In this document: positions 30,774 through 40,784 of the stretch, piece by piece
Layout of the letters: every line of letters starts with the position of its first letter
How positions within the stretch are numbered: position 1 is the first letter of the stretch
Source: Platanthera guangdongensis
Lineage: Eukaryota > Streptophyta > Magnoliopsida > Asparagales > Orchidaceae
Direction of reading: 5' to 3'
DNA length: 64,000 nt
Assembly: GCA_039583875.1 (NCBI GenBank)
Contig: CM077150.1
Location: 49,614,261 to 49,678,260 of the forward strand
Translations under genes and position numbers: made by a program
The notes under the pieces: generated by a model
What the model saw: only the letters and a program-made list of their open reading frames with translations
What the model was told of the DNA's origin: nothing
Databases searched by the model: none

Positions 30774-32764
30774 GCCAAAGCTGATGAAGGAGTGTTTCTG
30801 GGATACTCCATGATCAGCAAGGCCTATAGGGTCTATAATAAATCATCGTTGAAAATTGAGGAATCTGTTCACATTTCATTTGATGAATCTAACATGTCTT
30901 TCAAGGAGAAGATTTCTTCTACCATAGAACCTTTGCAGGAACATTCTCTAGTTGAAGACTTGAACAAGTTACAGGTTACTCAAGAGGATGAAAGCAGTGA
31001 AGATGAAGGGAATGCTCAACACATTGAAAAACAACTTGAAGAGCCAGTTGTTGTACCACAAGAGGAAACAACAACACAGGTTGGTGAACAATCAACACCC
31101 CCTGTTGATTTAGTAACATCAAGAGACCATCCAATTTCCCAAATAATTGGAGAAATCTCAGCTGGTGTGCAAACCAGAAATCAGGTCAACCAAAACCTGT
31201 TGCACACCTGCTTCCTATCTCAAATTGAACCTCAGTCCATTCAAGATGCAGAGCAAGATCCACACTAGATCATTGCAATGCAAGAGGAGTTGCATCAATT
31301 TGAGAGGAACAAAGTATGGGAACTAGTGCCAAAGCCTAAGGATCACTCCATTGTTGGAACAAAATGGGTATTCAGAAACAAATTGGATGATCAAGGAGTA
31401 ATTATAAGGAACAAGGCAAGGCTAGTTGCTCAGGGATACTCTCAAGAAGAAGGAATCGACTACGACCAGACCTTTGCACCGGTTGCAAGATTAGAAGCCA
31501 TCAGAATATTTCTAGCTTATGCAGCTCATAAAGGCTTCAAAGTATATCAGATGGATGTCAAAAGTGCTTTCCTGAATGGAGACATCAAAGAGGAAGTTTA
31601 TGTCAGACAACCTCCAGGTTTTATCTCTCCAACTTTTCCTGATTATGTTTTTAGATTGAATAAAGCATTATATGGTCTCAAGCAAGCTCCTAGAGCATGG
31701 TATGAGACCCTAGCATGCTTTCTCTTGGAAAATGGTTTTATAAGGGGTAGAGTAGACCAAACTCTTTTCATTAGAACCCATAAGTCCCATACCCTACTAG
31801 TACAAATTTATGTAGACGATATTATTTTTGGTTCTACTGACTCCAAATTGTGCAGAAGGTTTTCTAACCTGATGCATTTTAAATTTGAAATGAGTAGCAT
31901 GGGTGAGCTATCCTTCTTCCTAGGATTGCAAGTCAAACAGCATGCTGAAGGCATCTTCATTTCTCAAACCAAGTATACAAATGAACTGGTTAAGAAATTT
32001 GGCATGTCTGAAACATCTTGTATGAAAACACACATGCCTACTAATGCTGTATTGGATGCTGATGAACATGGGAAACCTGTTGATCAGACAACATATAGAG
32101 CAATGATTGGCTCTTTACTGTATCTTACAGCTAGTAGACCAGATATAATGTTTGCTACATGTATATGTGCTAGGTTCCAAGTAAGCCCTAGAGAGTCACA
32201 CCTAACTTTAGTAAAGAGGATTCTCAGGTATGTTAAAATTTGTCCAAATCTAGGTCTCTGGTATGCAAAAGATTCAGCATTTGATTTAACTGGATTCTCA
32301 GATGCTGATTATGCTGGATGCAGAATTGACAGGAAAAGCACCAGTGGAACTTGTCAGTTCCTTGGTGACAGACTTGTCTCTTGGTTTTGTAAGAAACAAA
32401 AACATCTGTGTCAACTTCAACTGCTGAAGCTGAATATATGGCTGCAGGCAGTTGTTGTTCACAAATCTTGTGGATTCAAAACCAACTCCTAGACTATGGC
32501 TACAACTTAGAGAAGTCTAAAATCTTTTGTGATAACACAAGTGCTATTTCCATAGCTCAAAATCCAGTCCTCCATAGTAGGACAAAACACATAGAGATTA
32601 GGCATCATTTCTTAAGGGATAATGTTGAAAAGAATAAAATTGAATTACAATATATCCCAACTGATTTACAAAGGGGAGATATTTTCACCAAGCCATTAGA
32701 TGAAAAGAAACACACCTTCTTCCTAAATCAGTTAGGAATGTTAGATGGAGGAAGTCTTAAATAA
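30774..32764 (+). pseudogene. pol: Sir1 pol: reverse transcriptase and RNase H
   Basis: Linker 30792-31268, then after a TAG the RT frame 31278-32492: [52 protein letters not shown] and the active-site loop [10 protein letters not shown]. The block [16 protein letters not shown] leads to RNase H with [10 protein letters not shown] one-base indel near 32400 shifts the rest to 32408-32764 ([42 protein letters not shown]). RT itself is complete and all three catalytic Asp are present. Confidence 0.9.
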
Positions 32765-32855
32765 TATCCAAGATTTTGAAAGCTTAAAAATTGACCAAGA
32801 CTAGAGGCAAACATTCTGATTTTTCTTAGTGTCTAGAATTTTTCTGATCTCTGAA

Positions 32856-33128
32856 CTGCGCTCGACGATTTGCCCCAAGATCGTCGAACGGAGATCGACG
32901 ATTTCCAAAATCGTCGAACTGAGTTCAGCGCCTCTCAGATAGTATGAACTATCTCTTCCGGTCAACGATCGTCGAACGGCGCTCGACGATTATGTTCTCT
33001 GAACGATCGTCGAACGGAGCTCGACGCTCTCCAATATCGTCGAACGGAGATCGACGATGTTGAAGACTCTTCAGATTCCTTTAGTAGCCTCGATCGTCGA
33101 ACTGAGTTCAACGATCTTTCCAATTCTG
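32856..33128. repeat. Dyad array between pol and env-like ORF (Sir1)
   Basis: About eight ATCGTCGAAC...TCGACGAT dyads in non-coding DNA between the pol stop (32764) and the TATA box at 33142. Confidence 0.88.
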
Positions 33129-33141
33129 CGTCGAACCCTAA

Positions 33142-33148
33142 TATAAAA
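33142..33148 (+). promoter_or_regulatory. Candidate internal TATA box, Sir1 env-like unit
   Basis: TATAAAA, 14 bp after the dyad array and about 120 bp before the env-like ATG (33263). A pyrimidine-rich leader and a candidate 3' splice site (TTTTTGCAG|GT near 33256) follow. The same layout occurs in Sir2 and Sir3. Confidence 0.55.
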
Positions 33149-33262
33149 CTCATTTTTCGCCGTCGTTCTCTCTTGCGCTTTCGATTTCTCTGCAAGAAAT
33201 TTCTTTCCCTCCAAACAGTTCTACACTTGGTCGTTTTGTTTGTTGAATTTTTGCAGGTACAC

Positions 33263-36200
33263 ATGGCTGTGTCAGTTGCTGTTCTTGCTGCTATGAAGTT
33301 GATGCTGGTTTTGACATCGACCTGGAATCATTCAGCACAACTGACCAGGTTTTTCAAGATATATTGGGATTATTCAAAGACCAGAACTTGACTGCCATAA
33401 TGACCACCAGGATCAAGCTGGCATCTGATGAAATAAAGGAGTGGGTTTATACTGCTCATAATCAAGATAACTCTACCATTGTTGGGTCTATTAGCTGGAA
33501 TCAGGTACCCTTGACCCCAACCATTCTATCAGAAGTTTTTGGGTTGAGAAATGGAGAAGATTCTGCTGAGCTATCTGGAGATGAGTATTCTGAACTGCTT
33601 GCCAGAATGGGTCATCCAGAGGGAAACCCTAGCAAGCTCTTCAAAAGGAACCTGTCTGTAGAATATAGGTTCATGACAGATGTTGTTGGGGAAAGTGCTA
33701 CTGGCAAAGCACTCTGCCCATGACACAATTTCAAGATATCAGCTCTGCCTCATGGGAGCTCTGTGGACAGGAAAAATCTGAATTGGGGAGAGGTTTTCTT
33801 TGACCTCATCAAAAAGAAAATCAACAAAAGTTTGTTAACTTTGGGAGAATCCTTGGAGTATTTCTGCAGCACAGGTGCCCTGCCTTGCTGGTCTCCTCAG
33901 GAATTCATATAAATGCTTCCAAGAAACTGTCTTGTGCCCTCTTTGGAAAGTGGGACAGACAAATCAGCAAGCCTAGCAGGCCCTCCTCCAGTACTCCTTC
34001 AGGCACAAGGACTCTAAGAGTCACTCCCCACAGGTCTCTGCTCCTACAGATGACCTGCCTGCTGTTGTTGCCTCTGCTCCTCCTCCTCCAATTCCATCCC
34101 TTCCCATACCATCCACCACTCCAGCTCCATCCACCATCATCATATCCAGCCCTCTCTCCAACATCCACACCTTCTCCAGTACCCATTCTACCTCCACCAG
34201 AAGAACAATTCCACCCACTATTCTCCTACCCTCACCTGATGTCACCTCATCACCCTCTCATCCATCCTTCACCCTACTTGATGATTCCTTTATGGATGAT
34301 TCCCCATCATCTCCTCCTGAGTTACCTTCCTCCTCCACTTCATTTCAATACCTCCTACACCAAATCATAGATCAACCAACATTCACCACATCTATCTCCA
34401 TCCCTCTATCCTCCATTTCCACCTTGCCAACACCTCAGCCATCCCTTCCACTATCTCCAGCTCTCCTCTACCAGAAACCCTCATCTGCCCATACATCTTC
34501 TACCTCTGCTCCAGTAACCCTTGAGCAAGTAGACCTCCCAGCCTTGCTGACAGGCTGTATGAGCTGCTTGCCCCCAGGCTCTCTACTGCTCTTGGAGACC
34601 TCTTGGCTCCACTACACCTGTCAGTGGCAGCCCTCTCTGCCAGTCTCTCTTCCCTCTTCCCTCAGGCAGCACCTACAGCAGTGTGCCTTGATCCAGACAT
34701 GTTTGCATCTAGGCAGGGGGAGATGCCATATGAAGTAAATCTTCATGCTGTTGCTGCTGCTGTTTTCTGTAAGCATGTCTGCTGCTGCTGTTAGTACTGC
34801 TTCTTCTGTTGTTCCTCCTCTTGCTGCTGTTGTTGTGCCTCAAGCACAAAGCCAAATTTCAACTGCAGTCCTGCAATAGACCTCAGGTCTTTGCTATCAG
34901 TTTTTGATTCTTCTTACTTCAGCTGTCTGCCAGAGGTTAATGCTGTCCAGCCTCCAGAAGATTTATCCAAGTCACTTGTGCCTTTTTCTTGCTGTGACCC
35001 TAGCATTATCACCTCCTTTGTAAATTCAGTAATTGCTGCTGCTGCAAATGTGAGTGTTGCTGCTTCTTCTGTAGAATGTGTGTGTTGTTTGCTTCTAAAG
35101 AATGTTGATACTGCTGCTGCTGCAAATATTGATACTGCGCTGAAGTTCCTGTTGTTTCTGATGAAACCAATCTCCAAGGACATTCTTATGACAGAGGCCA
35201 CTGAATTTGAGCCTTCTGCAGTCCTTGATGATATTCCTTCTGTGTCTATTGTTGTTAGTGAATCTGTTGTTGCTGTTTGTTGTTTCTACTTCTACTCCAT
35301 CTGCTCTATCTCTGTTGTTACCATTTCAACATCTGCTGCTACAACTCTCTGCCTCATCTGCTTCTGTTCAACTCAAGAAGGATCTAATGAAGAAAAAGAA
35401 AAAGATGCTCTCTATGATGACCAGAGTTCTGAGAGTGATGAATTTAGAACAGACTCTGATGACTCTTCTGCTACCATTGCTAGGAAAAGAAAGGCAAGGA
35501 GCAAAGCAATGAAGAGGGTACCTCCTGCCAAATTAAGGATAACAATGATATCCCATATTACATTTTACATGACTGCCCAATTACTGAACACTGGATGCAA
35601 TACTCTAAGAAACCAGCTGAAAAGCAATGAAGAAAAAAGAGAAAATATGAGAAGGGTTCATCCCAATTCCAGCACTCTCATCCTCCTCCACCACCTCCTC
35701 CTGATGCAGGTGCAGGTGGAAGCTTGCAGTCAACCCTAGCCAAAGTCAGGCTCCCTATCAGCCTCATGTCAGATCTTACCATAGGGAAAGCCAATCCAGG
35801 GGTGACATCTAGGAGAGGAGGATATAGAGGAAATCAAAGAGATATTCAAGTTATTCCAAAGGGTACTCCAGGCGGCAACACCATACTCTAGGGGAGGACA
35901 AAGTTCTACTGATACAAAATCTGGTCCTCCCTTACAAGCTGAAAGAGACTGTGTCTGCCAGGCCTCCTCAAGACAATCCCTCCAACAGGTATGAACCACC
36001 TGTACCTTTGAGGATCCTGAAAATAATCCAGCTGCTGGACTGCAAGGTTAAAAGAATTAGCTGTGCACTGGATCAGATTTAAAAGGCTAGAGAACAAGGA
36101 ATAGATTCTTCCAACATTTCAACAATGTCTGAACAGAGACAGAAAGAGCTAGAGAGATATGCTTCAAGTAAATTCTTTGATGCTGACAGATATATGGAAT

Positions 36201-36334
36201 TACATCCTGAAGCTGTGGTTCCCAGGCCTAAAAGCAAACATATTTGGGTGCAGCAGATGATACCAGATTCAACAAAGAAGCCCTCAATCCTAACAGAGAA
36301 ATTTAAACTTGTTAAAGGCAAAGAGAAGAAATGA
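33263..36334 (+). pseudogene. Sir1 env-like third ORF
   Basis: The ATG at 33263 starts the region. The best-preserved part (33364-33723) reads TRIKLASDEIKEWVYTA, then LTPTILSEVFGL and MGHPEGNPSKLFKRNLSVEY, matching the Sir2 frame at 44480-44790. Beyond about 33900 the frame breaks repeatedly. It passes through a long Pro/Ser-rich CT block (34030-34600) and Ala/Val/Cys-rich GCTGCT stretches (34740-35350) to an acidic part (EEKEKDALYDDQSSESDE) and a final frame MSEQRQKELERYASSKFF (36125-36334). The product would be the Sirevirus envelope-like protein, whose function is unproven. No clear signal peptide remains. Confidence 0.7.
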
Positions 36335-36487
36335 TATTGTAAGGTGACAATTTCTGTGATTTCTGATTACTATCTAGATGCTATATATCTCTGTGATTCT
36401 GCAATGTCTAGCTGTTGTTTTCTATGTTTTCTGATTGTATGTTGTTATTTAAATTTCTTTCAAAGTCTGTAAATAGTAATCCTAACC

Positions 36488-36501
36488 CAAATAGGGGAGA
36501 T
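36488..36501 (+). other. Sir1 polypurine tract
   Basis: AAATAGGGGAGAT immediately before TGTTGGAAC, the start of the 3' LTR at 36502. Sir3 has the closely related AATAGGGGGAGAT. Confidence 0.85.
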
Positions 36502-37035
36502 TGTTGGAACACCCTATTACTAATTTGGGTCAGGATCACTATGTCTCTAGGAACCTTTGCTTGACCTCCTGTATAGCTCAATAGGTCAATTAGAATTGAG
36601 TCTAAGGGTTAGAAGTCTAGGTTTGGAAGCTGCCCTGAAGACCAAGATTTTGTGTTTGGAGACTAAGTCATATCGTCGAGCTCAGCACGACGATTCGTCG
36701 AACTCCGGTCGACGATCGTCTAGCTCAACTTCGACAGATCGTCGACTCCATTCGACGATCGCTGAGCTCAACTTCATTATAATCGTCGAACTCCATTCGA
36801 CGATCGTTGAGCTCAGGTCGCGATTTTGACTCTGCTTTGGATCTTTATCTCTGAGCTCAATTCGACGATCTTTGAGCTCAGATCGACGATATTTTTTGCT
36901 GCTGTATATTTCCAGATCGCTGAGCTCACTCGACGATAGAAGAGCTCAGTTCGACGATTTCAGATAACTTCCAGGATGTTTCTAATCAAATTCAATCAGT
37001 TAGGAGTTAGTCCCCCCTGCAATTAATTTCAGAGG
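36502..37035 (+). repeat. Sir1 3' LTR (first part)
   Basis: Matches 25899-26430 with scattered differences, including the dyad array at 36671-36960. It ends in the assembly gap, so the LTR end and target duplication cannot be checked. Confidence 0.9.
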
Positions 37036-37535
37036 NNNNNNNNNNNNNNNNNNNNNNNNNNNNNNNNNNNNNNNNNNNNNNNNNNNNNNNNNNNNNNNNN
37101 NNNNNNNNNNNNNNNNNNNNNNNNNNNNNNNNNNNNNNNNNNNNNNNNNNNNNNNNNNNNNNNNNNNNNNNNNNNNNNNNNNNNNNNNNNNNNNNNNNNN
37201 NNNNNNNNNNNNNNNNNNNNNNNNNNNNNNNNNNNNNNNNNNNNNNNNNNNNNNNNNNNNNNNNNNNNNNNNNNNNNNNNNNNNNNNNNNNNNNNNNNNN
37301 NNNNNNNNNNNNNNNNNNNNNNNNNNNNNNNNNNNNNNNNNNNNNNNNNNNNNNNNNNNNNNNNNNNNNNNNNNNNNNNNNNNNNNNNNNNNNNNNNNNN
37401 NNNNNNNNNNNNNNNNNNNNNNNNNNNNNNNNNNNNNNNNNNNNNNNNNNNNNNNNNNNNNNNNNNNNNNNNNNNNNNNNNNNNNNNNNNNNNNNNNNNN
37501 NNNNNNNNNNNNNNNNNNNNNNNNNNNNNNNNNNN
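37036..37535. other. Assembly gap (500 N)
   Basis: Exactly 500 undetermined bases. It falls where the Sir1 3' LTR should end and the Sir2 5' LTR should begin; true size unknown. Confidence 0.99.
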
Positions 37536-38514
37536 TCATGATATATTCTTACTTGGCACATTAATTATGGATTTTAGAGTATTACTTGACTTATTTACTG
37601 AGACAGTGATGAAATTGCATTTAGACTATTTCCAGCCATTCAAGTACGGGATTCCAGCATTAATTCAAGGACAGAATTCAAATTCAAATGCTATTTTTTC
37701 TGGAAGGAATATAAAAGGACTGTTTTCATAAGAACACACAATAAGGAAGAGAAAAGACATAGAGATTTCACTGAGACACAACAGTTGATACAAGTCTTAT
37801 AGAGAATCTCACAGAGCTCTTCATCATCAGCTTCAGATCTTTTCAAGGGACAACTATTCAATATCAGTCCAAAACGCTTCTAAAGATCTTCTAAATATTG
37901 AAGTCCTACACCATGTGCAAAGCTCTCATCTTCCTGAACCATTCAACTTCTCAGGGGGAGCTTTGATAAGATCAAATCCACTAGTCTTCTCAGTTGTTTT
38001 GAGAAAGAGAAGACAACATTAATTTTTTTTTCCCACTGTGTACTGGCTTATAACTCCGTTCAAAAGTTAACCCCTTGGTTGTTAAGTCTCCTGATCAAAA
38101 GACTTAGTTTGGTTTTTGGGCACCTGATCAATAGCTCAAAAGGATTGTTAGATCTCCCTTGAAAAATTGATCTTGTGGTGACAGGGCACCTGAGCAAAAA
38201 CTTGTGGTGGCAGGACACCAGATCAAAAACCTGTATTGGATTCCTACCAGGGTGGTAGAAGAGTGGATGTACCCAAGGTTAGGGGAACCACTATAAATTT
38301 CTTGTATCGTCTAGTTGCTTGTTGTTTTCTTATTGTTGTGTGTTATGTGTTGTGTTAGTTAGCTTTTCTTTCCTGCACTCTCTTAAGATATATATTACTA
38401 TTTTTAATTCCGCTATAAAAACCAATTAAGTTTTAAAATACTCTATTCACCCCCCTCCCATCTAGAGTTAAATCGATCTATCCCCTCAGGTGGTAAAGCT
38501 TTTACCATCTTTCA
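37536..38514 (+). repeat. Sir2 5' LTR (distal part)
   Basis: Shares with the Sir1 LTR the blocks CAGGGGGAGCTTTGA, TAGTCTTCTCAGTTGTTT, GGGTGGTAGAAGAGTGGATG and CTATTCACCCCCCTC, and ends CATCTTTCA. A TATA box TATAAAAG lies at 37710-37717. The 5' part, where the dyad array would be, is in the gap. Confidence 0.82.
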
Positions 38515-38516
38515 AT

Positions 38517-38559
38517 TGGTATCAGAGGATATCTGATCTCTTTCAATTGGTATCAGAGG
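38517..38559 (+). other. Duplicated primer-binding site of Sir2
   Basis: TGGTATCAGAGG at 38517 and again at 38548, because a 31-bp segment ending CTTTCAATTGGTATCAGAGG is present twice. Only the copy abutting the LTR can prime in the normal way. Confidence 0.85.
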
Positions 38560-38643
38560 GCAAGGTTGCTTTGGTTTCACAGACTTACATCTGAACCAAG
38601 ATCCTTTGATAGATCTTTTTCTCTCTAGCCTCTTGTTTACAGC

Positions 38644-40769
38644 ATGACACAGAATAAGGAATATTCTAGCACCAGACCTCTTGTGTGCAACTTGAATAAA
38701 TTTGCACTCTGGAAGGCAAGAATCAAACTCTACATGAACTCTATTGATGAGGATATTTTCAACTCTATTTTGACGGATCCCCCTCAACCTACAGCTGCTA
38801 CTACAACTACCAATACACATGAAGTTCCACCACTTGAGTGAACTGATGTACAAAAGAAAGCCAAGACGGCTAATGCTAAAGTAATGAATATTCTGGCACA
38901 GACAATATCGGATGACATCTTTCAGAAGGTGGCAGTGTGCACCTCTGCAGAGGCCATTTGGGACTCACTGAACCAAATAGATGCTGGCTCATCAGATGAA
39001 AGAAAAGACAGGAGATCCCTCCTCATATCACAGTATGAGAATTTCAAGAAGGAGGAATCAGAGACTGTTACTGAGATGTATAACAGACTTAGTGTCATCA
39101 TAAATGAACTGAGAACCCTGGACAAGGTCATCTCATTAATTGGGATAAATGACAAAATCCTAATGTGCTTACCCAGCACTTGGGACTCCAGGATATGGCC
39201 AATTAAGGAAGCTAGGAGTTTAAATGAGATTTCTATAGAATTTCTCCTTGGCAAGCTCAAGTCTTATGAGCAGTTGATCAAGACAAGGGAGGCTGCTGAA
39301 CAGAAGGCTTCTACATCTTCACGGAAGGAGCATAACATTGATCTCAAAGCAACAGAAGAATCATAAGCTCTTCCAGCTAATTAAGAACTACTGAGCTTGT
39401 TGGCTAAAGGATTCTATAAAATGGCGAAGAAAGACTTTAGAAGAAGTTCATCTAAGAATGATGACAAGACAAGATATGACAAGACTCCTACCAAGGAGAT
39501 TGTTTGTTTTGGATGCAAAAAACTTGGGAACATTCTACCTGAATGCCCAGAGGCACCGAAGAAAGATAGAAGAAAAGAAAAGGAGAACAAGAGGCATTCA
39601 AGCAAGCACCATAGCAAGCACTCCTCCAGCAAACAGAAGAGAAAGGAGAAAGGCTTCATTGCTGAGACCTGGAGTGACACGGATGAAGAATCCTCATCTT
39701 CCAGCTCTAGTGAAGATGAAGAGGAGGCAAAGGCAAAGGAAGTTTGCTTAATGGCTATTAATTCCTCCAACAACAAATCTAATGCTGAGGAACAAGCTGA
39801 AGAATCAGAAGAGGAATCTGAATCTGAAGAAGATCAGGTAATCTCTTCATTTGATTTCAATGTAGAAGATTTTAAAATTGAATTTAAATCCTTGTGCAAT
39901 GATTTAATCAAGTAAGAGAAGGAAATAAAAATTCTTAGAGATAGACAGTTTGAATTTGATAATCTATTTGCTGAAAATATCAAATTGAAAAATGATTTAG
40001 ACTTAGCTAATGAACAAATCATTTCACTAAAAACTGAATTATGTGAGGCAAAGCAACTTGAGGAATCTCTCAATGGAAGAAGCCTTAAGCTGATGGACAT
40101 CACAAGCACGGTCAATGCCAGATTAAATGGCAAGCTGGGCTTAGGTGCTTCATCAAGCTTACCCCCCATATTAAAGAAAAATATTCTTTCAACACCAATT
40201 AAATTTATCTCTGAAAAAGGCAAAGAGAAAATGGGAGAGACTACTCAACCAAATGTCTCTCAGAAATCTGTAAATAAGAAGAAAATGAATAAGAATCTGA
40301 ATAAAAATAATGTTCAACAGATTTCGTCGAACTCAGATTAACGAAATGTGTATAGTTCGTCGAACCCAGATCGACGATCTATGAACGCTAATAATTACTA
40401 TAATAATTCGTCTTACTGCGATCGAAAACTGTATATGGTTCTTCGAGCAGCGATCAACGAACTTGGGGCACATAAAATGATAATGTTTGTTCTCTGAGCA
40501 GAGTTCGACGAATTCATCCCTATTCATTGAACGCAGATCGACGAACTTATAATAATTCGTCGAACCCAGTTAGGTTTAATAAAAACTTGAACTCTATTAG
40601 AAACTTCAATCAATTCAGAGAATCTACTAATCCTTTTACTCAATGGAAAATACCACCTAGAAGATATCATACCTTAGGATATAAAAATCAACGAGAATTT
40701 TTTATTATTTCTAGTTTCTCTTATCAAGAGAAACAAGGACCCAAGGTAACCTGGGTCAAGAACTCCTAA
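38644..40769 (+). pseudogene. gag: Sir2 gag
   Basis: The ATG at 38644 starts a frame with LNKFALWKARIKLYMNSIDE, corresponding to Sir1 but with the Trp intact. Stops occur at about 38841 and 39366. The knuckle reads CFGCKKLGNILPEC, with Asn in place of the zinc-binding His. The frame 39397-39915 holds the basic then acidic Ser/Glu tail. 39985-40341 holds the coiled-coil-like LKTELCEAKQLEESLNGRSL. The dyad array follows, then a final piece ending PKVTWVKNS-stop at 40769. Non-functional. Confidence 0.85.
40322..40565. repeat. Decayed dyad array in Sir2 gag
   Basis: TTCGTCGAAC...GATCGACGAA units, more diverged than in Sir1 and with AATTCGTCGA as core, at the same position between coiled-coil and gag end. 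Confidence 0.75.
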
Positions 40770-40784
40770 TTCCTTTCTATGCAG

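Larger units (their letters stand above)
25899..37035 (+). mobile_element. Sir1: Sirevirus-type copia element with env-like ORF
   Basis: 5' LTR (25899-27394), initiator-Met primer-binding site, gag, protease, integrase, RT, RNase H, a third env-like region, a polypurine tract and the start of the 3' LTR (36502 onward), which runs into the 500-N gap. Internal length is about 9.1 kb. The gag with long acidic Ser-rich tail, the extra ORF after pol and the AATAGGGGAGAT polypurine tract fit the Sirevirus (Maximus) group of Ty1/copia. It interrupts Cop3. Several stops and frameshifts make it inactive. Confidence 0.9.

Noticed and set aside
33905..34245. Gly/Trp-rich antisense frames
   Set aside because: Shadows of the CT-rich low-complexity block in the Sir1 env-like gene.
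37000..37561. Two frames spanning the N run
   Set aside because: Artefacts of translating undetermined bases.
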